Shown here: positions 16,501 through 23,661 of the stretch, piece by piece | How positions within the stretch are numbered: the first letter of the stretch is position 1 | Layout of the letters: the number at the start of each line of letters is the position of its first letter | Assembly: GCA_023457535.1 (NCBI GenBank) | Contig: JAEWLN010000005.1 | Location: 1-41,102 of the forward strand | DNA from: Bacteroidota bacterium | GTDB lineage: Bacteria; Bacteroidota; Bacteroidia; Flavobacteriales; Flavobacteriaceae | Direction of reading: 5' to 3' | DNA: 41,102 bases | Translations under genes and position numbers: made by a program | The notes under the pieces: model-generated | What the model was told of the DNA's origin: nothing | The model's database searches: none | The model's input: the letters and a program-made list of their open reading frames with translations, nothing else

Positions 16501-16660
16501 GCAGGCGGGCACCTGTTGCTTGAAGCTGGCGTAAAATTGCAAAGTGTTTGAGCGCAGCGAGTTTTTGCAATTTAGCCAGCGAAAGCCAACAGGTCGCCGA
16601 AAAGTCTGGCGTTGGCTGTTTTTGCTACTTTTGTCAGCAGACAAAAGTAGGCCCGCCGGC
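16501..16660. repeat. Branched inverted-repeat structure, candidate structured RNA or dispersed repeat
   Basis: A closing stem pairs GGCGGGC (16504-16510) with GCCCGCC (16651-16657). Inside, arm 1 pairs ACCTGTTG (16511-16518) with CAACAGGT (16587-16594) and continues with GCTGGC..TAAAATTGCAAA against TTGCAATTTAGCCAGC. A small arm pairs CGCC (16595-16598) with GGCG (16608-16611). Arm 2 is a perfect 11-base hairpin, CTACTTTTGTC (16625-16635) / GACAAAAGTAG (16640-16650), with a 4-base loop. The nesting has no obvious coding explanation. Strand and function are not known. Confidence 0.55.
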
Positions 16661-16723
16661 AGGCAAATCCTGAAAATATTCCGCGACCTCTAATTTAAAA
16701 AATAGCGTTGGCAAAGCAATCAC

Positions 16724-16856
16724 CCCTAGCCCCGATTGCATCGGAAATCCTTTTAAATTTGCGCCAGCGAAGTTTAAAAAGATTACTCCACTAAATATTT
16801 ATTTTCACAGAAGTTCCGTGAATTTCATCTGCAGTGAAAAGCGGGACCCGCGCTCC
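16724..16856 (+). repeat. Dispersed hairpin repeat, copy 3, interrupted by a 46-base insertion
   Basis: Left flank CCCTAGCCCCGATTGCATCG then GAAATCC, then a stem TTTTAAATTT (16751-16760) / AAGTTTAAAA (16771-16779 region) of ten pairs including one G-T. The right flank begins GATT at 16781-16784, is broken by 46 bases (16785-16830), and resumes as GCAGTGAAAAGCGGGA ... GCTCC (16831-16856). The inserted piece holds its own hairpin TTCAC / GTGAA. Confidence 0.7.
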
Positions 16857-16903
16857 AGATTAAAATTTGGGCGAACTTGCCAAGCAAATAGCTCCCCACC
16901 TTT

Positions 16904-16933
16904 TTGCAACCAAAAAAAGAAACCCTACCTTTG
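16904..16933 (+). promoter_or_regulatory. Bacteroidetes-type promoter of the 16955 gene
   Basis: TTG (16904-16906) and TACCTTTG (16926-16933) with a spacer of 19 bases. It overlaps the earlier in-frame ATG at 16904 and so argues for the start at 16955. Confidence 0.75.
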
Positions 16934-16954
16934 CCACCGCAAAAAACACAAAAA

Positions 16955-17470
16955 ATGTTTCACAGAAACCTCAAACTCATAATCGCCGCGCTCATCATCG
17001 CAACCGGCATCTGGCAAATGACTGAAAACAACATCGGCAACGGGATTTTCCTGATGCTGTTGTCGCTCATTCCAATCTTTTTATATTTCAAAAACGAATT
17101 TATTTTGCTCGCTTTTTTGCGGCTGAGAAAACAAGATTTCCCGGGGGCGCAAAAATGGCTGTCTTACATCAAAAACCCAGATACTGCGCTGGTTCGCAAG
17201 CAGCAGGGTTATTTCAATTACCTGCACGGCATCATGCATTCGCAAACCAATCTGATCCAGGCCGAAAGGTATTTTAAAAAAGCGGTCGAGCTCGGATTGT
17301 CAATGGATATGGACCTTGCCGTGGCCAAACTGAACCTTGCAGGGGTTGCCCTGACGCGCCGCCGCAAACTCGAGGCGACCAATTTGCTCAACGAAGCCAA
17401 GAAACTCGACAAACACAATATGCTCAAAGATCAGATCACGATGATGAAGGAGCAGATGAAAAAAATGTAA
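16955..17470 (+). CDS. DUF2892-like membrane protein with a TPR-like cytoplasmic part
   Basis: 171 residues from the ATG at 16955. Earlier in-frame codons (from 16904) overlap the promoter and give an unlikely lysine/proline-rich extension. Two hydrophobic segments open the protein: residues ~5-22 (LKLIIAALIIATGIWQM) and ~28-55 (IGNGIFLMLLSLIPIFLYF...EFILLAFL). The C-terminal ~110 residues are helical and read like one or two tetratricopeptide-type repeats (KQQGYFNYLHGIMHSQ, QAERYFKKAVELGL, AKLNLAGVALTRRRKLEATNLLNEAKKLD). I place it in the DUF2892-like group on the strength of its N-terminus. Function unknown; a protein-protein interaction role is an inference. Terminator at 17555. Confidence 0.82.
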   Translation: MFHRNLKLIIAALIIATGIWQMTENNIGNGIFLMLLSLIPIFLYFKNEFILLAFLRLRKQDFPGAQKWLSYIKNPDTALVRKQQGYFNYLHGIMHSQTNLIQAERYFKKAVELGLSMDMDLAVAKLNLAGVALTRRRKLEATNLLNEAKKLDKHNMLKDQITMMKEQMKKM

Positions 17471-17554
17471 GGGTTTGGATTCTCAACCGAATGTTGGTTA
17501 TCGAACCTCAAACCGGCGAATCCCTGGATTCTAAACCTTACTTCAGCCACTTAG

Positions 17555-17580
17555 CCATCCTGACCGGATGGTTTTTTTTT
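17555..17580 (+). terminator. Rho-independent terminator after the DUF2892-like gene
   Basis: Stem CCATCC (17555-17560) / GGATGG (17566-17571), short loop TGACC, and nine T's immediately after. Confidence 0.88.
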
Positions 17581-17659
17581 GTTAAAATACAATCTTTTTG
17601 CTACTTACATCATTTAATTTGTTAATATTGACGCATATTAATCAATAAATTAACAAATT

Positions 17660-18358
17660 ATGAGATTAATACCGCACCTTTTTTGCCTCTTGGCCGCTCC
17701 GTCGTTGTTCGCGCAGGACCAAACAGTTTACTTCTCTGACGCCCTCAAAAGCAACATCAAAACATACAATTCACAAAGCGACAAAGCCTTTGAACAAGGC
17801 GACATCCAGGCCGGTAACGCGCTGTTCGACTCGCTTGTGCAACACCAATTGGTGGGTTCAAAATTTGACGACTATTCGTTTAAATCGGTCAACAGCCGTA
17901 AAGTGAAGTTGAGCAGAATTAAAAAACCGGTGTTTATTATCACGTATTCCTCGTGGTGCGTGATTGGCAAAGGCGAGATCCAGGCGCTCAACAAATTGGT
18001 GCGCAAATACGACCAAAAGGTGCAATTCATCGCCGTGTTTTGGGATACAAAAGCAGATACACGCCGAATCGCGCGCCGGTTCAGCAGCAAAATCAAGGTA
18101 TGTTATGCCAACGAAACTTATAAGAACGACGCCCGCATCGTCGCGACGCTAAAACACACGTTGGGTTTCCCTACTTCTTATTACCTCAACAGCAACCTCG
18201 ATGTGGTGGATATCAAACGCGGCGGGATCCAGTTGCCACCCCGGACCAATGCCAGAACGGCGCTGGAGATGAATTACCGGTTGTTCAACGAACGGCTTTC
18301 GATATTTCTCAACAAGCCACACGTTATGTCAAGCCAATTGGCTTCGGTGGCGGAATGA
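17660..18358 (+). CDS. Secreted thioredoxin-fold (TlpA/redoxin-like) protein with a one-cysteine active site
   Basis: 232 residues with a signal peptide ending in FAQ at residue 19. From ~70 it has the redoxin pattern: a strand VKLSRIKKPVFIITYSSWC, a helix, a strand VQFIAVFWDT, then GFPTSYYLNSNLDVVDIKRG, where the cis-proline (FPTSY) is kept. The usual WCGPC site is WCVIGKGE here: Cys100 is present but the second cysteine is replaced by glycine. Such one-cysteine members cannot carry out classical dithiol exchange, so the role may be peroxidatic, monothiol or structural (inference). The C-terminus is a basic helix. Its stop codon abuts the convergent TauE/SafE stop with no gap. Confidence 0.82.
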   Translation: MRLIPHLFCLLAAPSLFAQDQTVYFSDALKSNIKTYNSQSDKAFEQGDIQAGNALFDSLVQHQLVGSKFDDYSFKSVNSRKVKLSRIKKPVFIITYSSWCVIGKGEIQALNKLVRKYDQKVQFIAVFWDTKADTRRIARRFSSKIKVCYANETYKNDARIVATLKHTLGFPTSYYLNSNLDVVDIKRGGIQLPPRTNARTALEMNYRLFNERLSIFLNKPHVMSSQLASVAE

Positions 18359-18721
18359 TCACTTGAACCACATCTTGGCCGCGACCAAAACCAGGATCAC
18401 CGCGAAAATCTTCTGCAGCAATTTTTCGTTGATGTTCAGTGCGACCTTGCTGCCAAAATAACTTCCGACAACAAAAAACGCAGAAATCAGCATCGCATAT
18501 TTCCAATTGATGTGCCCGGCCTTATGGTAGTTGAGCACGGCCAAAAACATCACGGGCGGAAACAGCGCCGCCAGGCTTGTACCTTGCGCCTGGTGTTGCG
18601 AAAACCCGATCAGCACGAGCATCGGTACCATGACGATACCGCCGCCGATGCCAATGAGTCCGCTGAGCATGCCCGCGAGCAAGCCAATCCCGACTACGAT
18701 TAGAATGGTGGTTGTGGTCAT
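18359..18721 (-). CDS. Half-size TauE/SafE family membrane protein
   Basis: 120 residues with about four transmembrane segments. The opening motif ILIVVGIGLLAGMLSGLIGIGGGIVMVPMLVLIGFS contains the G-x-x-x-G-IGGG-x-x-x-x-P signature of TauE/SafE proteins, followed by HQAQGTSLAALFPPVMFLAVLNYHKAGHI. Full-length members have two such repeats (~240-260 residues); here there is one, so two copies probably pair in the membrane. Family roles include export of sulfonates or sulfite and other organic anions; the substrate here is unknown. Its ATG directly follows the TAG of the lytic transglycosylase gene (stop 18722-18724, start 18719-18721), so translation is likely coupled. Confidence 0.88.
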   Translation of the reverse strand: MTTTTILIVVGIGLLAGMLSGLIGIGGGIVMVPMLVLIGFSQHQAQGTSLAALFPPVMFLAVLNYHKAGHINWKYAMLISAFFVVGSYFGSKVALNINEKLLQKIFAVILVLVAAKMWFK

Positions 18722-19618
18722 CTAGTAGCCGCTTAATGGGATTTCTATTTCATAGCGCTTGCGATTTGGATTCACAAGCTTTTTATCGCGCAGCCACGGA
18801 TTGTGGATTTTGAGTATTTTGTAATTGATGCCCTGCGCTTTGGCAAATCCGGCCAGATCCACGATAGAAGAATCCACTGATATGATCTTTGACGGCAGGT
18901 TCTGGTACAGTTCAACCGGCAACACATTGTACCCGTACTTGTCGGGATTTTTCATGATTTCCTTAAGCGCCAAAATGCGGAACACGTAGCGCGAAGTTTC
19001 CTCGGTCAGGAGCAAATCGTAGTAATTGGTCACTTTTTGCATTTCTATTTGCTTGTTCACGCCGCTCATGCCACCGTTGTACGACGCCGCCGCCAACGTC
19101 CAGTTGCCAAACCGGTTCTTTGCATCAAGCAGGTATTTGCACGCCGCTTCAGTTGATTTTTGCAGATGGTAACGTTCATCGACCGTCTCATTGACCTCCA
19201 TTCCTTTCTCCTTGGCCGTTTCAGGCATGAACTGCCACACGCCGCGCGCGCCTGCAGGCGAAACTGCATTGACCAATCCGCTTTCGATTACGGCAAGGTA
19301 TTTAAAATCGTCGGGGACATTGTATTTCCTGAGGATCGGTTCGATGATCGGAAAAGCGCGGCCGGCGCGTTTGATAATCAGCAAAGTCGTGGCATCGAGA
19401 TTGGCATTGACGATGAGTTCGCGCTCAAACCGCTCTTTGACGTCGGAAATGTGCAATGGCGCGCGCTCACCGGCAAAGTCGATGCTGTCCGGGATCACGA
19501 ACGCCACCCCGGATTTAACCGCGGGCTTTGTTTTGTTGTCCGCCGATGTGCCGTAGATCAGCAATCCGCTCGTAAAAACGACCGATGCCGTCAGTACTGT
19601 TTTTTTAAGCCAGTCCAT
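18722..19618 (-). CDS. Lytic transglycosylase, MltD-like GH23
   Basis: 298 residues with an N-terminal signal or anchor (residues ~5-22). The soluble lytic transglycosylase domain covers ~95-220. The catalytic glutamate is Glu112 in KYLAVIESGLVNAVSPAGARG. It is followed by GVWQFMPETAKEKGM, the STEAACKYL helix, and WTLAAASYNGGMSGV, all GH23 hallmarks. The enzyme cuts the MurNAc-GlcNAc bond of peptidoglycan with formation of a 1,6-anhydro end. No LysM domains are visible at the C-terminus, unlike E. coli MltD; the chain instead ends in a short basic strand region (YEIEIPLSGY). Upstream DNA at 19681-19776 is a run of short tandem repeats. It is probably translated together with the TauE/SafE protein. 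Confidence 0.9.
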   Translation of the reverse strand: MDWLKKTVLTASVVFTSGLLIYGTSADNKTKPAVKSGVAFVIPDSIDFAGERAPLHISDVKERFERELIVNANLDATTLLIIKRAGRAFPIIEPILRKYNVPDDFKYLAVIESGLVNAVSPAGARGVWQFMPETAKEKGMEVNETVDERYHLQKSTEAACKYLLDAKNRFGNWTLAAASYNGGMSGVNKQIEMQKVTNYYDLLLTEETSRYVFRILALKEIMKNPDKYGYNVLPVELYQNLPSKIISVDSSIVDLAGFAKAQGINYKILKIHNPWLRDKKLVNPNRKRYEIEIPLSGY

Positions 19619-19680
19619 GGGAATTCATTTTTTATTGGTGAGGGTAAACTTAGTGAAAAATGGCGAGAGATGAAAGAGGA

Positions 19681-19776
19681 AACGTTGAAGTCGAACGTTG
19701 AAGTCGAATGTCGAATGTCGAACGAGCGTAACCTTAAACTTTAAACTTCAAACCTTAAACTTCAAACTTCTCAAAT
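19681..19776. repeat. Short tandem repeats between the lytic transglycosylase and hydrolase genes
   Basis: Two exact copies of the 13-base unit AACGTTGAAGTCG (19681-19693, 19694-19706) are followed by two copies of AATGTCG (19707-19720) and then a degenerate series of CTTAAACTT(T/C)AAAC-like words up to ~19770. The tract is non-coding and low in complexity. Confidence 0.6.
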
Positions 19777-19777
19777 C

Positions 19778-20440
19778 TCACTCTTCCCCACGGATAATCT
19801 TCGGCAAATGCTCATTGAGCCATCGGAATTTGTTCAGGATCATGATGTGGGTGCCGCCTTTGACCACGTGACAATCCTGGATGTATCTGATCGGGAAAAC
19901 CTCGTCGGCATCGCCATGGATGTGCACCACGCTCGAGTCGATCTCTTTGCGGTCCCACAGGATCACATTGCGGATCGCCCATTGGAAATACCGGTCATCG
20001 CGCACCGAGAGAAATTTGTCGTACAATTTCATGCGTTCGCGAACCAGTTGGCTTCCGGAGAGTTTGGCCAGGCGCTCAATTTTACCCACCACATCGGTAG
20101 GGATCAACTTATAGGCGCGCAGCATTTTGGTCACTTTCATGCGTCGCGGGAACTGGGCATTGCACCGCACACTCGAAATAATGATCACTTTTTTCGCCGC
20201 GACGAAGCGGGCCATTTCCTGAACGAGTATCCCGCCAAAGGATACGCCCACGAGCACGGGATCGGGCAAATTCACCTGCGCGGCAATGCGCTCGGCGTAG
20301 GCCACGAGCGTTTCATTTTCGTAGGGAATCTGCCATTCGAGCAGCACCATCTCGAATTGGTCTTCGGGGAGTTTGATCCGCTCAAAAATCGACGGGCTCG
20401 CCGCCAGGCCGGGCATAAAATAAACCGGAATTTTCTTCAT
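19778..20440 (-). CDS. Alpha/beta hydrolase
   Basis: 220 residues from the ATG at 20438-20440. The in-frame ATG 24 bases upstream adds a less plausible extension. The fold markers are the strand KIPVYFMPGLAASPSIFERI, the nucleophile elbow PVLVGVSFGGILVQEMA with Ser67 in G-x-S-x-G, a later strand with VVHIHGDADEVFPI (acid Asp), and GGTHIMILNKFRWLNEH (catalytic His). No signal peptide, so it is cytosolic. The substrate is unknown; the fold includes esterases, lipases and thioesterases. It is divergent from the pirin gene, with the two starts 115 bases apart. Confidence 0.88.
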   Translation of the reverse strand: MKKIPVYFMPGLAASPSIFERIKLPEDQFEMVLLEWQIPYENETLVAYAERIAAQVNLPDPVLVGVSFGGILVQEMARFVAAKKVIIISSVRCNAQFPRRMKVTKMLRAYKLIPTDVVGKIERLAKLSGSQLVRERMKLYDKFLSVRDDRYFQWAIRNVILWDRKEIDSSVVHIHGDADEVFPIRYIQDCHVVKGGTHIMILNKFRWLNEHLPKIIRGEE

Positions 20441-20555
20441 AAATCGATTTAACGCAACAAACACCCGCCGAACGGATTTTTATTCCGAAATTTGTATAAA
20501 AATAGAATTTTCCGACCAAACGCTTTCCGGTCGCGCTTTATTTTATCAATAAATT

Positions 20556-21272
20556 ATGACGACGCAACTCTTTCCTGCAAACCTGCGTGGCAAAGCCGAC
20601 CACGGTTGGCTCCAGGCGAATTTCTCGTTCTCTTTCGGGAATTATTTTAACCCCAAGAACATTCAGTTTGGCGCCCTGCGCGTGCTCAACGACGATACGA
20701 TAGCGGCCGGGGCAGGCTTTGGAACGCATCCGCACGACAATATGGAAATCGTGACCATTCCGCTCGAAGGCGCCCTTAAGCACCGCGACAGCATGAACAA
20801 TGAGGGCGTCATCCGGTTTGGCGAAGTGCAGGTCATGAGCGCCGGAACGGGCGTGCTGCATTCGGAAATGAACGCCAGCCAGACGGACCGCGCCAAAACG
20901 CTGCAGCTTTGGGTATTCCCCGATACGAAAAACGTCGAGCCGCGATACGGACAAAAATCGTTCGAAATCGAAAGCAATATCAACCGTTTCGTCACCGTGG
21001 TCACACCGCGCGACCACAATGACGGCCAGGCGCTCTGGATCCACCAGGACGCATTTTTCAGCCTCGGGATTTTTGAAGCCGGCCAGCAAACAGACTACCA
21101 GGTCAAACTTCCCGGAAACGGCCTTTACCTGTTTTTGATCGAAGGCCAGATCAGCGCCGACGGCAAAATCCTGAACGCGCGCGATGCCCTTGGAGTTACG
21201 GAATTTTCGACGTTGGCAATAGACGTCATCGCAAAAGCTAAAATACTATTGGTAGAAGTACCAATGCAATAA
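20556..21272 (+). CDS. Pirin family protein
   Basis: 238 residues, a cupin-fold pirin. The metal-binding residues are visible: His58 and His60 in FGTHPHDNMEI, and His102 and Glu104 in GTGVLHSEMN. The usual N-terminal ADHGWLQANFSFSFGNY and middle region (RAKTLQLWVFPD) are present. Pirins bind iron or another metal; some are quercetin dioxygenases and others are redox-linked regulators. Which applies here is unknown. It is cytosolic. It is followed by the small GNAT gene after 7 bases, so the two are an operon. Confidence 0.95.
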   Translation: MTTQLFPANLRGKADHGWLQANFSFSFGNYFNPKNIQFGALRVLNDDTIAAGAGFGTHPHDNMEIVTIPLEGALKHRDSMNNEGVIRFGEVQVMSAGTGVLHSEMNASQTDRAKTLQLWVFPDTKNVEPRYGQKSFEIESNINRFVTVVTPRDHNDGQALWIHQDAFFSLGIFEAGQQTDYQVKLPGNGLYLFLIEGQISADGKILNARDALGVTEFSTLAIDVIAKAKILLVEVPMQ

Positions 21273-21279
21273 TAAATAA

Positions 21280-21582
21280 ATGGAACCGACAATGACAATG
21301 GACATCAAGGACAACACGTTCGCCAGACAATTTGAGACCAGCGTCCCGGAAGGCTTGGTCTCAGTGGAATACTCGTTTCAGGAAAAAAAGATCTTTCTGA
21401 CGCGCATCAACACGCCCGATCATTTCAGCGACGAGAATTTTCTTACCGAGTTGCTTAAAAACATTATGGAAATCGCTTACGAACGTAAACTCAAAGTCGT
21501 TCCGATTTTACCAAAGATCGCGGCATTCTTCAGAAAAAATCCGGTTTATAAGGATTTATTGCCACCCGGAATCAAGATTTAA
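21280..21582 (+). CDS. Small GNAT-type N-acetyltransferase (YjdJ-like)
   Basis: 100 residues, or 95 if the second ATG is used; both lie close to the pirin stop. The pattern is that of the short GNAT_2 domain: a strand VSVEYSFQEKKIFLTRINTP, a helix FLTELLKNIMEIAYERKLKVVPI and the acetyl-CoA-site-like LPKIAAFFRKNPVYKDLLP. Such short members acetylate unknown substrates and usually occur beside unrelated metabolic genes. Coupled to pirin by the 7-base gap. The exact start is uncertain. Confidence 0.85.
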   Translation: MEPTMTMDIKDNTFARQFETSVPEGLVSVEYSFQEKKIFLTRINTPDHFSDENFLTELLKNIMEIAYERKLKVVPILPKIAAFFRKNPVYKDLLPPGIKI

Positions 21583-21609
21583 ACACTACCGAAGATGGGG
21601 TCAGCATGG

Positions 21610-21639
21610 TTTGCTGTTGTTATTTAAGTGATACCTTTA
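21610..21639 (+). promoter_or_regulatory. Near-consensus promoter before the 21644 gene
   Basis: TTTG (21610-21613), 18-base spacer, TACCTTTA (21632-21639), one change from TANNTTTG. It is very close to the ATG at 21644, which would make a very short leader, so the real start may be further downstream or this is not a promoter. Confidence 0.3.
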
Positions 21640-21643
21640 GTGA

Positions 21644-21985
21644 ATGAATTCCGAGGAAACCAAACAAAAAGTCGTCGCGTTTTTTGAAAGCATCGAAAAA
21701 TACTACGGCTGCAAAACGGAGATCACCGCCGGATTGTATTCGCGGCACGAAGATTTCGAGGCCAGCGCCACGACGTGGAATTTATCGGAATTTACGCTGA
21801 TCCGATCGGCATACCGCAACCAGGGCGACCGGCTCATGATGGAAGGCGAGAAATTGTATTATGAAATATCGGCACGTCTGCTCGTAGATTTCAAACATCC
21901 TCGCCGCCACACGTATGAATTTGTGGAATTGTACGGCACGGACGTTTACAGGATCACCAAAGTGACTTTTCATTCTAAATATTGA
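21644..21985 (+). CDS. Hypothetical protein of 113 residues
   Basis: Soluble, mixed charge, no signal peptide or membrane segment. It starts MNSEETKQKVVAFFESIEKYYGCKTEITAGLYS, a helix followed by a strand, and ends in strands LLVDFKHPRRHTYEFVELYG and VYRITKVTFHSKY. The length and helix-strand pattern are those of small single-domain proteins, and a cystatin or NTF2-like fold is conceivable. I do not recognise a family. It follows the GNAT gene by 61 bases on the same strand and converges on mtaB. Confidence 0.65.
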   Translation: MNSEETKQKVVAFFESIEKYYGCKTEITAGLYSRHEDFEASATTWNLSEFTLIRSAYRNQGDRLMMEGEKLYYEISARLLVDFKHPRRHTYEFVELYGTDVYRITKVTFHSKY

Positions 21986-22041
21986 CTTGGCCAAACCAGC
22001 GCAAATGCGCGATGAGGCGCAACACAGGGAATGATGTCGAT

Positions 22042-23406
22042 CTAGAACTTCCCTGAAACCTGCTGGGTTTGACGTTCGGCATTCGCCTCCGGACGTAAAA
22101 ATTCCATCCGCACCAAACCGTCCTCATCGATCCTGGCCAACGTAACTTCGTGTAACGTATTGACCAGTTCCGGGTTCCATGGTGTTTTGACCTTGACGTA
22201 ATTCTCCGTAAATCCGTGGATGTACCCTTCTTTGTTTTCGCCTTCAAACAAAACGGTGCGCGTCGAGCCGAGCTGGCTTTCATAAAACGCACGGCGCTTT
22301 TTTACAGACAACCCGCGCAACATCTTGCTGCGTTTGGCGCGTACGGCCGCCGGAACGACGCCATCAAAATGGGCGGCCTCGGTATTGTCGCGCTCCGAAT
22401 AAGTGAATACATGCAGGTAAGAAATATCGAGGTCGTTCAAAAAATGGTACGTTTCGAGAAAATGCGCGTCCGTTTCACCCGGAAATCCTACGATTACATC
22501 CACGCCAATGCACGCATGCGGCATGACCTGGCGGATTTTCGAAACGCGGTCAGCGTACAATTCGCGCAAATAGCGGCGTTTCATCTTTTTGAGGATATCG
22601 TTTGAACCCGACTGCAGCGGAATGTGGAAATGCGGTACAAACGTGCGGCTTTTGGACACAAAATCGATCGTCTCATTCCGGAGGAGGTTCGGCTCGATCG
22701 ACGAAATCCGCAAACGCTCAATGCCATCCACCTGGTCCAAGGCCTGGACGAGCTCCAAAAACGTATGTTCGTGCTTTTTATTCCCAAATTCGCCTTTTCC
22801 GTAATCGCCGATGTTAACGCCCGTGAGCACGATTTCCTTGATGTCCTGTTTTGAAATCTCAGCGGCATTCCTGAGTACGTTTTCCATCGTATCGGACCGC
22901 GAAATGCCCCGTGCGAGCGGAATCGTGCAATAGGTACACTTATAATCGCACCCGTCCTGAACTTTCAGAAATGCGCGCGTGCGGTCGCCAATCGAGTAGG
23001 ACCCTACATAAAAATCGGCTTCGACGATCTCGCACGAATGTACTTCGCCCATGTCATTTTTGGACAAATCGTTGATGTAATCGGTGATTTTGAATTTCTC
23101 CGTAGCGCCCAAAACAAGGTCTACGCCATCTACAGCGGCGAGTTCCTCAGGTTTGAGTTGCGCATAACAACCCACGGCCGCGACAAATGCCTTGTCGTTC
23201 AATTTCATGGCCTTGCGCACAACCTGTTTGAACTGCTTGTCGGCATTTTCCGTCACAGAGCACGTGTTGATCACGTAAATATCGGCCACGTCCTCAAAAT
23301 CCACACGGTCAAAACCTTCGTCATCGAAACTGCGCGCAATGGTAGAGGTTTCTGAAAAATTCAGTTTGCAGCCAAGGGTGTAAAAAGCGACTTTTTTTCT
23401 TTCCAT
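22042..23406 (-). CDS. mtaB: tRNA threonylcarbamoyladenosine methylthiotransferase MtaB
   Basis: 454 residues. The UPF0004 N-terminal domain carries the three conserved cysteines Cys13 (TLGCKLN), Cys49 (INTCSV) and Cys80 (AVGCYAQ), ligands of the auxiliary 4Fe-4S cluster. The radical SAM domain has CxxxCxxC at Cys153, Cys157 and Cys160 (GCDYKCTYC) and GVNIGDYG and GSNDILKKMKRRY later. A TRAM-like domain occupies the last ~65 residues. MtaB adds a methylthio group to C2 of t6A37 in tRNA, improving decoding of ANN codons. It is cytosolic and needs S-adenosylmethionine. Divergent promoters to the S9 peptidase lie at 23564-23635, and its long leader holds a repeat-like hairpin. Minus strand, converging on the 21644 gene. 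Confidence 0.96.
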   Translation of the reverse strand: MERKKVAFYTLGCKLNFSETSTIARSFDDEGFDRVDFEDVADIYVINTCSVTENADKQFKQVVRKAMKLNDKAFVAAVGCYAQLKPEELAAVDGVDLVLGATEKFKITDYINDLSKNDMGEVHSCEIVEADFYVGSYSIGDRTRAFLKVQDGCDYKCTYCTIPLARGISRSDTMENVLRNAAEISKQDIKEIVLTGVNIGDYGKGEFGNKKHEHTFLELVQALDQVDGIERLRISSIEPNLLRNETIDFVSKSRTFVPHFHIPLQSGSNDILKKMKRRYLRELYADRVSKIRQVMPHACIGVDVIVGFPGETDAHFLETYHFLNDLDISYLHVFTYSERDNTEAAHFDGVVPAAVRAKRSKMLRGLSVKKRRAFYESQLGSTRTVLFEGENKEGYIHGFTENYVKVKTPWNPELVNTLHEVTLARIDEDGLVRMEFLRPEANAERQTQQVSGKF

Positions 23407-23413
23407 TTTTTTT

Positions 23414-23474
23414 GGGGCGTTGCCTTCGGCCGCGCTATCGGCTGCACGCGGTGCCTGCCTCTATCGCTAACGCG
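23414..23474 (-). repeat. Diverged copy of the dispersed hairpin repeat in the mtaB leader
   Basis: On the minus strand this reads GCGTTAGCGATAGAGGCAGG, a small hairpin GCAC-CGC-GTGC, then CAGCCGATAGCGCGGCC and GGCAACGCC. The 'AGCGATAG' and 'CCGATAGCGCGG' flanks resemble those of copy 1 at 341-415. Because it differs from copies 2-4, membership is less certain. Confidence 0.4.
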
Positions 23475-23563
23475 TACGGTGGGTTCACAACATCTTGTAT
23501 TCCGGAACCACAGCGGGCATTCGTATCGCGTTTTGATCGCGTGCTGTTTTGCGTCCGGGCGCG

Positions 23564-23571
23564 CAAATTTA
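23564..23571 (-). promoter_or_regulatory. Bacteroidetes -7 element for mtaB
   Basis: Reads TAAATTTG on the minus strand, an exact TANNTTTG match, 157 bases before the mtaB ATG; TTTG 15 bases further up is slightly close. The transcript would carry a long leader containing the repeat-like hairpin. Confidence 0.5.
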
Positions 23572-23601
23572 CGACAAATATCGCAACAAATAATGCTTTC
23601 A

Positions 23602-23635
23602 TTTGGAATGATTTAACGCAAAAGTGCTATCTTTA
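23602..23635 (+). promoter_or_regulatory. Near-consensus promoter of the S9 peptidase gene
   Basis: TTTG (23602-23605), 22-base spacer, TATCTTTA (23628-23635), one base off TANNTTTG. The ATG follows 26 bases later. Confidence 0.55.
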
Positions 23636-23661
23636 AACCGCAACTATCAAACAATCTTAAA

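Larger units (their letters stand above)
16125..16954. other. Gene-free 830-base region rich in structured repeats
   Basis: No believable coding sequence lies between rpmH and the gene at 16955. It holds the rpmH promoter, a minus-strand copy of the dispersed hairpin repeat (16238-16319), a branched inverted-repeat structure (16501-16660), an interrupted plus-strand copy of the hairpin repeat (16724-16856) and the promoter of the next gene. Several 60-100 codon open frames here have no start signal or family resemblance and follow the repeats. Confidence 0.7.

Noticed and set aside
16163..16644. Open frames of about 80 and 103 codons on the minus strand in the gene-free region
   Set aside because: They run through the repeats and inverted repeats and have no family resemblance.
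16904..16954. Upstream in-frame ATG of the DUF2892-like gene
   Set aside because: Overlaps a consensus promoter, so the start is 16955.
20441..20464. Upstream in-frame ATG of the alpha/beta hydrolase
   Set aside because: Adds eight residues before the conserved KIPVYFMPGL start.
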